Assembly: GCA_024305405.1 (NCBI GenBank)
Contig: JAKNDB010000103.1
Coordinates: 3,100,001-3,164,000, forward strand
Length of the DNA stretch: 64,000 nucleotides
Direction of reading: 5' to 3'
Origin: Dirofilaria immitis
Lineage: Eukaryota > Nematoda > Chromadorea > Rhabditida > Onchocercidae
Made by a program: the position numbers and the translations under genes. Numbering within the stretch: the first letter of the stretch is position 1; each line of letters opens with the position of its first letter. The notes under the pieces were generated by a model that saw nothing but the letters and a program-made list of their open reading frames with translations, was not told the origin of the DNA and did no database searches. This document shows positions 37,901 to 49,700 of this stretch, in pieces.

Positions 37901-40573
37901 TAGTATTCAGAAGAATGAATATTTCATGACATTATTGGCTTAGATTACTTTTTCGCCTGTTTTGAAATCAATTTTGCAACCCAATAGGTGTCGTATCATT
38001 CCTTCATTTGCATACATTGCTGCAACATGTGAAATCGTCCGTCCATCCTGAAATAAATCTTTTTTTTGGCAATTTTTAAATTTATTACGTAAAAATAAAA
38101 TCGATGCTGCAAAATGAAACGTCCGAAATAAGTAAGAAAATATGCAAAAAAACTGAAATACTAAATAAGTAAAAGGATTGAGTAAAATTTGAAATATTCA
38201 TTCTTTTGAAGTATTATTTAATTAAGCATGTTTTCTAATGTTTTTTTTTTGTTGTCAGTAACATTTTGCTCAGCATTTTATTTATTGAAAAAAAATATAT
38301 AAATAATTTAAAAATTTCATAAATTAGAATCTAATCACTAACTTTTGCTATCGTATCAAGAAATGCTCCACGATTGAGTAAATTATTGAAAATCCAAATA
38401 TTACTATTTCTGACTGCATGAAATAAAGCTGTGAAACCAAGCTGAAATAATTGCTTACTTTTGAAATATAACTATAAAATTTGAATAGCAATAATAAATG
38501 AATAGATAAATTTTTGGGAAAAGCATATAAATTTCTTCAATATCATTTATTCATCTTTTTCGGATATATTTTAAATTTTCCGATCAATAAAAAACATCGT
38601 CCTTTTTTTTTAATCATATTTTTCATTTATTTTCTTTTTCTCTTTACTTTCAGTTATCTGTTCATTTACAATAAATTTTAGATTTGCAGAATTTTTTTCG
38701 AGACAAATCATTAAAACATAAATATAGTGTAATCAATGAATTTCTTTTCTATCATAAATCTCACCATAAATGTACGCTATTTTAATTTTCTGAAATATTA
38801 AAGATTTCGAAAAAAATGCAGCATTTTTAAGTTTGATTCTAATAGATTGTCTTTTCCATTTTCCTAAAATAAATATATATTTCGTATAGTTAATGGTGAA
38901 ATCTTTCAAGAAATGGAAATGGATAAGTATTTATTTGGAGGGCAATTATATTGCTGAAAAAAAAGCAATAAAGCAGTCGCAAAGCTGTTGATGGAATAAC
39001 TTAAGCGGAAAAGAGCGTAGAAAGAAATCTCGGGATATATTTCAAAAAAATTTTTGAAAAATGAAAAATGAAGATGAAAGGATATATTTTATAATAATAT
39101 TTATTAGTTTGATGAAAAAAAAGTAAAGAAAATATTTCAATTAAGCGATGTATTTTTTTTTCGCCGCTAAAACAATTCAATAGTTTTGTTTAATTAATAA
39201 TTTGCTGTGATGAGCCATCATAAAGTTTAAATTTCAAATAATAAATTGAACAAGATGTAAATTTAACTTCTGCTAGTAATTGAAATAAAAATTTTGAAAG
39301 AAAAATCGAATTTTTAATTTATATTTTACATTTTGTCCGTAAATTTTGTAAAGTTCAACTTACCGGATCTGTAATCGTAAAATCAAGATTTTCTTCACTA
39401 TTTAAAATTTGTTCCACGTTTGCCCATTCACCTTTCATTGTATAAAGTAAAAGCTATAATTCTCAAATTATTTCGCATAAAACTAGCCAAATAAGCAGGA
39501 ATTTCCACAAAATTAGTTTGAAAGAAACTTTTAAATTCAATTAAATATCAAATAAAATTGAAAATGTGAATTTATAAAAAATTTTTAATTTTGGATATAC
39601 CTTGGATGAAGCATTTTTGCAATATTCATCTTCATTGATTAACATCGAAGAGACAAGTGAAATTTTAGATTCGTTTGATATGCTCTGTTGTACGGACCAT
39701 TCCATACAACCTGTTTTTCGATCTTTGGAGAACTTACTTTCGATAGATATCAGGGATGGATTAGCAGATGTATCATCGAAATCTTCTAGTGATAAAAGCT
39801 TATCGTGGCTTGTTTCCGGATTTTTCAAATTCAATAGCGATTGATTTTTCATTGACGTTTGAGACTCTTTAGTAAATGAATTTGTTTCACTTGCTATAAG
39901 ATCCTGACTAAATGAAGGACTAAGTGACTTATAAGTCTGTTCTTCAAGAGATTTTGTTTTCTTCTTTAGAAGTAATCCTAATATTCCAGTACGTGGACTA
40001 ATTAGTTCATCAGCAATTTCTCTCTTGTTATTTAAATTAGGTGTTGACTCGGTTATTTCCTGAAGCCATTTGCTGATCATTCCCTTTTATTTCCCTATGT
40101 TGCCGGATATGTCGTGGTGATTGCAAAGTTGAACTATTAGCATTCATCGTTTGATCAAATGAACCTGTCAAAGATTTACGATCATTTGGCGAAATAGGCT
40201 TTTTCAATAGTGACTTTTCGGATGGTAAAACTTTGTAGGAACTTTCGATGCTTGCAAGCGATTGCTGTTCATATTGTGATGGGATATAGCCATTTTGAGT
40301 GGCTGGAACATCGTTTCGTAAAGCGGTAGTTATTATGCCACGATAAGTTGATGGAGGAGAATTGTAATAAGAAATAAGCTGTGGAGTTTGTTGTTTCTTG
40401 ACTTTATTTACGGCATCTATCAAGATTGAATTCGATCTCAATTCTGGAATCGGATTCGCTTCATTATTATCATCGTAATGAAATGTGACATTGTCGTACT
40501 TCTGTAAATCAGCTAATGCTGAAGCCAAAATACCGCCTTGAAATCGTGGTGATTCATCATTTTGTTTTGCCAT
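25916..40573 (-). CDS. trp-4: TRPN/NOMPC mechanosensory channel (TRP-4)
   Basis: This is the TRPN cation channel; in C. elegans TRP-4 is the pore of a mechanotransduction channel in ciliated dopaminergic and stretch-sensing neurons. I trace 32 exons: 39601-40573, 39364-39453, 38343-38441, 37949-38047, 37647-37856, 37266-37475, 36680-36884, 36331-36425, 35779-36090, 35379-35510, 35110-35238, 34766-34882, 33282-33469, 32768-33011, 32477-32647, 32112-32225, 31832-31926, 31506-31646, 31131-31235, 30667-30864, 30304-30411, 30135-30233, 29867-30004, 29245-29402, 28968-29163, 28614-28795, 28027-28280, 27545-27608, 26997-27194, 26669-26858, 26327-26449, 25916-26064. They give about 1,928 residues, close to worm TRP-4. 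Residues 1-324 are low-complexity; about 325-1378 form an ankyrin array (repeated TPLHLAA-type motifs); then the DDRKFIFDLMVCGK linker, the helices (LICPPAWFYFSLPL, HHLFGPWAIIIRDLMYDL) and the pore/TRP region (LEMLFFSLFGLVEPD, VLINLLIAMMSDTYQRIQ, EWKFGRAILIRQM). Three indels break it: near 40,050 (net one extra base), 31,832-31,837 and about 29,390 (one missing each). A TTTTTTAG acceptor just before the ATG suggests trans-splicing or an upstream exon. Confidence 0.97.
33600..34017. repeat. Degenerate 42-45-bp tandem array in trp-4 intron, part 1
   Basis: Successive units read roughly CTTATTTTGGACAATTTATACTGTATCTTAACCTGGATTG with heavy divergence. The unit matches the 3' end and splice donor of the exon at 34766-34882 (plus-strand CTTACCCTTGATTGCTTATT and TTGGACAATTTGTACCGC). 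The array is interrupted by the LTR-like insertion at 34018 and resumes at 34680. Confidence 0.75.
34018..34679 (+). mobile_element. Solo-LTR-like dispersed repeat, copy 2
   Basis: Full-length match (662 bp) to 9228-9889, with moderate divergence: ATCGAAAAATCCGGAAG at the start, three ATCGAAGCTATGTG-type repeats in the middle, TATAATATAG and ATAAATCCTTCGTCATATAA toward the end. The ends are TG...TTGCT, so the terminal CA is lost or shifted. It sits inside the exon-derived tandem array of a trp-4 intron, so it inserted after the array had formed. Confidence 0.65.
34680..34800. repeat. Exon-derived tandem array, part 2, running into a trp-4 exon
   Basis: Three further units (ATTGCTTATTTTGGACAATG, CTGCTTATTCTCGATAGTTT, ATTGCTTATTTTGGACAATT) lie side by side. 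The last one is coding: read on the minus strand it is the end of the exon that encodes AVQIVQNKQSR and its GTAAGA donor. Confidence 0.8.
36895..37135. repeat. 30-37-bp minisatellite in a trp-4 intron, 6-7 copies
   Basis: Units of the form GATTGAAAGTTGATCATAAT followed by AAAAACTGAA recur directly upstream (transcript sense) of the exon at 36680-36884. The frame through it yields a repetitive INFQFSIFIM-type peptide and is not coding. Confidence 0.92.
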
Positions 40574-43500
40574 TAAGAATGCAGAAAATTTCTAAAAAAT
40601 GATAGAAATGAAATAAAGGCAGGAATATTTTTCATGAACCAAATATATTTAAAAGAAATCTGAAAAATTCTTTGAATTTATATTCAAATAGAGATTTTTT
40701 TGTTTTTGTTAAAATATTTGATTATAAATAATAAATCATAGAAACGATGAAAATAATTAAAATAATCATGTAGTTAAAATATAATCATTTAGAAAGGTGT
40801 TGCGAACAAACGCGAAGTTTCGCTATAAATGAAAATATAAAGATTTATAAGTAAATTTGTTAGTGATGCATTAATTTATGGTCAAGATGTTGTAAATTGA
40901 TTCATATTAGTAATCATGTTTATATATTCCAAATAAAGGCGATAATTCTTGTAACCTCTTGACCTCCAAACTCAAATGATTATGAATATCAATCATTTTC
41001 GAAAGACGTGTTCTATGAGGTTAGTTAGGTAAACTATCAAGAGTCATATTTGGGTTTCTTTTTTCATATTGTTACCGTTATTAATTCATTCTATCGAAAT
41101 TTTAATCGTTGAATTCGTTGTCGTGTCAAAACAGTTTATCATGTTAGAGGTTTAATTACCACAGGATTGAGTTTGAGGTTGGTATCTTTAAACTTTATCT
41201 TTGGCAACATTTTGGAGTTTAAATGGAATAAGAAATTTACGACTCCGCATATTACATTGTAACGCAAGAAAGAATATCTCCGCGACAAAAAGACTTTTCT
41301 TAAACGAAATAAATTTGTTGCATGTTTTATCAAATAATCACATATTTTTAGAAATATACCGTTTTTTTTCTCGAATTTAAAATAAGTCTAGGTTATCCCA
41401 AACACTATCCGAATTTTTTCAAATTGAACATCCAAAAATACAATCAATCTATTAATTTAGCAATAACATGGAATAAGAAGCGGGAATGATCATTATTGGT
41501 GACATAACAATATAATGGATATTTTATTGTAAATATTGAAAAATAGGAGATATAACAGTAATATTTAATAAAAGCAAACAGCAAAGAAATTAATTCGAAG
41601 TAATTTATGGTTGAATTAAATTAAGATTAAAATTGTAAACAAGATAAATAAAGCAAATAATAGAATATGAAAGTGGTGTGTTTTGTTTATGATAACATGA
41701 AACAAATAACTACGAAATTATACATATATCATAATTAAATAAGTAACTTGATAAAAGCATGTGGACATCTTTAATTATAACTAATAAGCGAATAATATAA
41801 TCTTTTAAATATGATGAAAAAGCACTAAAATCTTCTGGACATTAGAAATTAAATAATTCCTTGCTATCACATAAATGATTTTGATATAAACGATCAATAG
41901 AGTAGCAGTGGAAGCTAATAAAATATGGCATTGATTAAAATAATTTCGGCAAATAAATTCTTTTAATTTATGAAACTATAATATCAATTACATACGATGA
42001 TGTAAATTTCAATTAAATTGATCAACCTATTATCTTATTATACACATAACTTGTTCGTATTCAATACGTATCAGACATTTCGTAAACTTATTTAAGTCAT
42101 AAGTGGGAAAGTAAAAAGAACAAGTTTTATCTTATGCAGATTTGCTCTTAAAAATTTATTCGCTCTTATAACCCATATATTAACAAAAATGACATAAAAG
42201 CAGAATCAATAAAAGACATCGAGTTAAACATGCATTACTTTTCAAGATGGATTATAGCCAAGCAAATGTTCCGGTTTAAGCAGAATTGTCCTAAAATATG
42301 TCACCTATTCGCATTATTTGGTCTTAGATCATGAATGTAATTAAGCCTCCATTTCATATATTTTGAAATATATGTATACATATCGATCTAATATATAAAA
42401 AACGCTTGAAATATTTCGATAATTACAAAAATTATTTCCATTAATTTAAATAAGTTCTCTCCCTATCTTATATGACTTCGAAAGTGTTTTCACTATAGTC
42501 ATTTTCTCTTTTAAAAAAATATCACGATTAAAAGAGAAATTGTGAAATTGGCACGAATTTTTACTTGACGATTTAACTATTTCTATAAATATATTCATAA
42601 TTAAGCAAACATTTTTGCATTTATTTGCTAAACAGAAAAAAGTTTTAAAACGTTGTCGTCAAACTTATTCAAACTTTTTTCTTCACAGCTTCGCAGTTTA
42701 GGATTTTTCTACTTTCTTTTCAACAATATTATACAATTGCAATTGCCTAAATTATTAACAATTTCCTCAATGGAAATGAATGTATAAACAAGCGGAACAG
42801 ACAAATCCTTCTAAGATAACAAAAGTGTAAATAAATATGAAAAGCGATAGATCTTTTATTTAATTTTAATATAAGTGAAAAAAAAAAAGGAACAATATTA
42901 AAATGTCATAGATTGCCAACAATGTATCATCTGGTCATCAAAATCAGAAGTTTACCATCCGCTCAAGCAATGTAATATATTTAACATCGATATATGATCA
43001 GATTTGCTCAAATGTCTATCTTTAAAATATTGTCCCAATAAATGACTAGACATTTTTCCCTTCCTTTTTTAAACATCAATTGAGCATAATTATATATGTG
43101 TTATATACATTTTGTTAAAATGACGAATTCAAAGTACTTTTTCTAGACGTTCATTATTATCATTACTTTTTTTTCTCATTTACCTCTTTCCTTAATTATC
43201 GCAATCATTTTCAACTGTTCTGCATGCAATTATTTGAATGCTTGTACAAACATTTGTTTACTTCTATCATGCCACTTTCTCATTTGAATAATTTTGAAAT
43301 TTTCATGAAGCAATTATTTATTATTTGTCAAATTTAGCAATAATTTCATTCAAACAGTGAAACGAAGCAATGGTTCAAATATACGATGACTAACATTTCA
43401 TCAATAATTTCTTTCAGAATAGCCAATTGAATGATCATTGGCCAGGTTCAATTTCAATTTCTTAGTTTCATAATACCCAATTGAACGATCTTTGGCCAGG

Positions 43501-46500
43501 TCAACTTCAATTCCATAGTTATCTTGCATCGCTTCTGCTTGTATCTCTTTATTTATCGCAATAGAAGAAATAAAATTGAAGCAAAAAAAGAAAAAGAAAA
43601 CTACAAAATATTATTATAAATTATTGCCTTACATAAAAATTAATTATCGAATGAGCATATTACTCCATTAATGCTTTACATAATAAATGTTATTACTGAA
43701 AAAATTATAATCAAATTTCAATCTATAATTTAAGAAATAAAACTTCGTCATGCATATTTCTATTTCTACTTATGTTTGTTATCTGCAAGTGTTATCTATA
43801 AGTGATAAATTGAGATTATATAATATTTGAAATTATTGCTAAAATCTTTCTCATACAATTTGACGTTTATCGAAGTAACTACCAATATGTGTTACTACAA
43901 TGGAGACAGTAGCGATTATAATTTCATCTATAATTATCATCTTTAAAAAAAAAAAACAATTACTTAATTTTCATAAATTTAGCTTTTAAGTTTCGCAAAT
44001 TTTTTATTAATCTTATAAGCAAGCATTGTAAAAGAAATGATTTTTCTTTTTAATTTGCATATTTTATATTTTATAACAATTAAATATTTAAAAATATTTA
44101 TTTTTCTTAAATAAAATTTTTAATATTTATTAAATGACTTTTATAAAAATAATTGCATATTATTAATAAAATTTTTCAATGAATTTATTGCTTACATAAA
44201 AAAATCAACTTATTTGTTAGAATATATAATAAACTCAAAAATTGAAAGTAATCAAAATTTCATCTGTTTCATTAATGTTGCACACAAATTGGTATTATAT
44301 TACTATTATCAATTCGAGATTATCATTCAGTTATAAAATTAATCAATTTACTCAATAAAATCTTTCTCATTATAATTGATTTCCGCTATCCAAATATTGC
44401 TTATACACATGGGAAAAAATGCAGATACAAAATTTTAAAATCTTAAATAAAGGTATTATTATTATGATTAACGATAGAATATTCATTTCCAATAAATACT
44501 CATTTTAATCGTTGATATGATGGAAGGATTAGCTTGTACTACTTTTTATAAATATAATTTTTATAAATTTTTGAATAATTATTTTAATGATTTTAACTGA
44601 ATTATCGTTATAAAACTTCGAAACAAACTTGGATGACTGTTTCTTTTTTTTGCTTTCTTACTAATTCAATTCGAAAAGTATGAATATATTCATTAATAAA
44701 TGATAATATAAGAATTTAATTATCATGTTGTTTCGATAACGTTAAATTTAAATGAACCAATTAATTTTCGTTCGTTTAATTTTAATTATAATCTATCCAT
44801 CTATTTTTTTCTTCAATATACAAATGAATCGATTATTAAGTTACTTATCTAATAAATTAGAAATTAAGAAATCAATCATGCTTATATAATTTTGAAATAT
44901 TTATATTTCACTATCTATTCTAATTATAATTCTTAAGTTTTAAAAATAATAATGTTATTCTTGTCAAATATAGGAACTAACAAAATAAACTATCAGTAGT
45001 AGAAATGATATTTCTAATTTCATTTCTAACTTTCTTAACAGATATGCTTTCATTTATCTTTTATTTCTTTTCAAATGATGTTAAAATATTGATAAATAAA
45101 TATATAAATATGATGTATGAGACAAATCATTGTTACTAAACTGAACTGAAAATGTGAAACTTTGATAATAAATGATATTTCTTGAATATTTGATACTTCT
45201 AAAACCATATATTTTCAAATGATTCGTTTAATTATGGCAAAATGGATACGAAGAAAAACAATGTAATAATTCGAATTATCAATTAATACATTAAATTTCT
45301 CGTTCTTTTGACTTTTGGCATACAAACAATGTTCGATCATTCTGGATCATTTATTCGATTTATGAACATTGCCTGATCATTTCCGATCATTCGATAAATA
45401 AGAGCGCAGAGTAACGGATATTTGCATATGCAAATTTTTTTAGATGGATCACATTGTTCAATCACGTTTATGGATGGATGTTTGTGAATTCTCAAACCTA
45501 TCAGCAATAGTTTAATGGTTGATGATTTCTTTGAATACAACTGAAAGTTCAATTCCTCCATTAGACTTTGTTCGTTACATTTAGTTCTCGACAATGATGC
45601 TTGCCTATGAAGTTGAATTTCTTCAACCGAATGAAACAATTGTGGAAGAGTGTTTTAAACTGAGTCGAGAAAATACGCAATGGAAATTCAATTATCGCCC
45701 GCAAGACGAAAATGGAAGAGACCAGGTGAATTCAACTGCCAATATACATCTTCTAAGTAGTGTTAGAAATTCAAATAATTCTTCAATTATGAACCTCAAA
45801 ACAATAAAGTGTGTGTGTTTTGTTTGATTAAAATAAGCGAAAATCGTTTACTTTATCGAAAAATAGGACATCGAAGAACAATGCTGAATAATTCAAATTG
45901 AAACGAGGAGTTTATCGACAGGTATATTTAAAAATTTGTTAAGTTTCAAATTCAATACCAAAAATTGTCAGAAAGCGAAGTATAAAAAATTATTAAAGCA
46001 TATATAGTCCAGGACACAAAAAAAACAATATAAAACAAATATTCAAAAACAGGTCATAATTAATGTTGTATTTGCATCATAAAAAAGGCAAGAAAGAGGA
46101 ATGTGAAATAGACATGCAGGAGAATACAAATGCTAAAAGAAAATGCAATACACTTTGAATGTCGAACAACTGTGCTAATCTATAAAAGACTGAAACATTA
46201 ATAAGAGGTTTAATATTTAAAAAAAATTATTGCAATGATTATTATTACAAGGATTCTTTAAAGGCACAACGAATAGCTCAATGGATAAAGGATCAAAAAT
46301 GCATTGAAATTGTATCTCAGAGATTTCAAACTTTTGTTGTACAATGCATCAAATAAACAATAATAATAATAAGCCTTCTCAGATTAAAACTTCCGCTTTA
46401 TTTTTATAACAACATTAGGAGTCATATTTTATATCTCAGTGTATCGCAAGAACTGAGATACACAACAGACTAAACATCGCTGACAAGAAAAAATGAAGAA

Positions 46501-46725
46501 ACTATTATCTCCTTTTCTCATAAAAAGATTAATTTCATTTGAAACCCATTTCTTTGGCTAAAGTGCATAATTAAATTCATTTATGACAAGTTTTCGTTTC
46601 ATTTTAACAATTTATATCTCTGATAACGGACGTAAACATTGCTTGCTGCGTTAGATTTTCAATAAGAAAAAATGCACGAGATCATGGACTTGATGTGGAT
46701 CTAGAATGTTTTAGACCTGAAGAAT
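40574..46725. other. 6-kb intergenic region between trp-4 and the HDAC gene
   Basis: No recognisable gene. It contains the start-side flank of trp-4 and the 3' flank of the HDAC gene; a TTTATT hexamer (AATAAA on the minus strand) at about 46,398 could serve the latter. A short near-duplicate block occurs at about 43,420-43,510 (CCAATTGAATGATC...TTGGCCAGGT twice). Two overlapping antisense open frames at 45.3-45.8 kb and a tRNA-like relic at 46,266 are discussed separately. Confidence 0.55.
46266..46341 (+). pseudogene. tRNA-like relic
   Basis: The ends pair as a 7-bp acceptor stem (ACAACGA with TTTGTTGT, one G-T pair), the overall length is about that of a tRNA, and TAGCTCAATGG matches the eukaryotic tRNA A-box consensus. 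The B-box position reads GATTTCAAACT, which departs from GGTTCGANTCC. The D stem and the anticodon loop (AAATGCA, no T33) are poor. It is more likely a decayed tRNA or tRNA-derived repeat than a working gene; chance is not excluded. Confidence 0.3.
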
Positions 46726-49700
46726 TCAAACCAAAAAAGATTTAGGAGATTTTGGACTCCTTGGAGATTTTGGTGATGAGATCCGAACTCGTTTGGTTTC
46801 TGGAGATATATCTTCAGCACTAAGACTATGAGATCGTTCATTTGGATTTGGTTTCATACTATGTTCTTCATAAAATTCATCATCACCTTCTATGAAGTTT
46901 CCTAGAATCGAATTCTTGTAGCAAAATAAATTACCTATTGAAAATATTTGTCTTCACATATAGTGAAATTGCATAATGTTATCTTTTTGAAACTTTCTGA
47001 ACCATCCAATAATATCCACTTACTTTTCATGCACTAGAATAATGAGAAGTTTTATTATAACTTACTTGAAATGTATTCATATGGACTTTTTGATATTGTT
47101 TCATCACTATACGTTTCGATGATTCTGTCTTTTATTGCTGAAATAAAAATAAATAGACATCAGAATATAACTACACGATTACTGAAAAGAAAATAAATCT
47201 TATCCTGCAAAACAATTATAATATAACTTACGCTGCATTTGCACGCCGGGAGCATGTGGTAAATGGCGTAGATGCTCAAAAATCGTCGTTCTACAATAGA
47301 TAAAATCTTAATTTAAATAGCTTATATATTTTCCACTGTTGGAAATAATTGTTAATACAAACTTCAACTTAACTGCAAGAAAAATTAAAAACATCCAGTT
47401 TTTAATATATCATTCTAAAAAGTTTACTGATATTCTGAAATTTGATTGCAGAAATCTCATTTAACACCGATCTTTTCGAAATTCTTTCATAGCTTTCTGA
47501 TAACTTTTTATCTATATTTTCTCTGTCAATTAGATGTTAATACAATATTAAGCGGTAATTTTCATGTTATACTTACTGCATTTTTGAAGATGATCTGGTG
47601 TGTTTAGATTGATCATATTTGATGGAATGATATGAAGTTTGAAATCACTTGAGTAGTATTCAAAATAATCATTGTAAGGCAGTTCTAAAAAAGAATTTAG
47701 AAATTTAAAATTAAAAATCTCGGAGCAAAGTGACAAAATTCAAGAATAGAAGAGATTGTTATATTCTTCCTAAACTTGAAATAAATCCTAGAAATATGCT
47801 GCTTATAACAGAGTAATTAGCTTACCATTTGATATTTCAACATCCAAAGCAATGGATGTTTCATAGGCCCAGCAACGCGCAACATTGCGAATGGTATAAC
47901 CGCCTCCACCAAGTAACAAAAGCGGCAGATTGAATTTTTCATAAATTCAACACATTTACCATGCCCTACAATTTACAATGTATAAAGTCTTATAAAAATG
48001 ATAATATAACAGAGACAAATAGTAATAACACTAGTTTTTTAAATAATAGAGAATCACCTTTCAGAGAAAGATTGAAACACCCAAGTCTATCGCCAACTAA
48101 TGAGTCAGCGCCACATTGCAAGACAATAGCTGATGGCTGATATGATAACACGACCTAGGATAACAAGTGACACTATTACTTGAATAAGTTAGATTATTGT
48201 TTAATAAAAACCAGAATTTGGAAGCAAGAATAAATATAAATAATTGATATGGTAATAGTGTGATTAAATCTCTTACATCACCGTCCACATTATGTAAATT
48301 AATATGCAAAATATCAGAATAATTTATAAAAAATATAAAATCTACAAAATCATGCAAACACAAGTAATGATACAAAGAAATCTCTCCGCATACAAAAAGA
48401 AACCTGTTCTACAACTGCCCTGAATATATGTTGATACGTATCATCATCGATACCATCATGCAATGGGCAATTCACAGCATAATACTTTCCTCGGCCCGAG
48501 CCGATATCCTTAACATTTCCTAATTAAGCAATATCAAATAAAATACTCATGATTTTCTATTTTTCTATGACTTTAGTATCACCTTAATGAAACTGATGAT
48601 CGCGTCGAAAAAACCAAAACATTTTATGAATAAATATATCGAGATAATGAAAGCATTTTATACTGTAAAAATTTGTTTTATAAAGATTGTTTTATTTAAT
48701 ATTTTTCAAATGGATCACAAATATATGTCGAGATGTACATGTAATCTGATTAATTAAAAAGACAATATTCCTCAAAATAATAAAAAAATCGAGAAAAAAG
48801 AAAACCTATCAAAGTCATCAAAAACTGGGCGTTACCTGTACATCTCCAGTACCTGGAAAATATTCACCAAATTTGTGAAACGAAACAGTCATCACACGAT
48901 CTGTTGTATAGAATGCTTCTTCAACACCATCACCATGATGGACATCAATGTCGACATATAAAACACGCTGAAATTATACTGCTTAAATTTATTCTATACG
49001 TATGCAAATAACAATCGATAAAATCTAATGGATTGGAAAAAAATAAGGGAAAAAATTAGATATTGTTATTGATCTTTATAACAAAACAAAATAGTGTTCC
49101 ATTTTCTTTTTGAAATGTTTCTTTAGCATTATTACCATAACAGATGACTTGAGATATTTAACTTTGAAAATTTGGATAAATAAGAATATAAAAAACATAG
49201 TTAATGACGAAAAAATTATAATGCTTAATACAGCTTAATGCTTTCGATCATGTCTCTATGATTTCCAAATATATAGACTTCATAATTAAAGTGATCAAAA
49301 ATATCTAGCCTGATGATACTTGAGAAGCTCAAGAATCGCCAAAACAATATCATTAGTGTAGCAGAATCCAGAAGCTTCACTTTTTTGGCATGATGCAAAC
49401 CACCCATCCAATTTATCGTTATATCTGCTTGTTTCTTGTTAAGTTTTGCTGCCGCAGCTTAAATAAAACATAAAATCATGAAGCAAATATGCAATGCCAT
49501 TTATCCCCTTATATTTCCAAATTTCTAATTCCATGAAGACCATGCAATAAATAAACTTAATTTCATTAAAATAAAGAAACATATGTGTTTCACTGATAAA
49601 TATGAAGAAATTTAGAAAAATAAGTCTCACCAAGTGAGCCACCGCACGAAGTCTGACAAAATTCATACATACCGTCAAAAATAGGACAATCTTCGCCAAC

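Noticed and set aside
41139..41333. 64-codon frame upstream of trp-4
   Set aside because: No domain and no recognisable start context; composition like background. It might be 5' transcribed sequence but there is no evidence.
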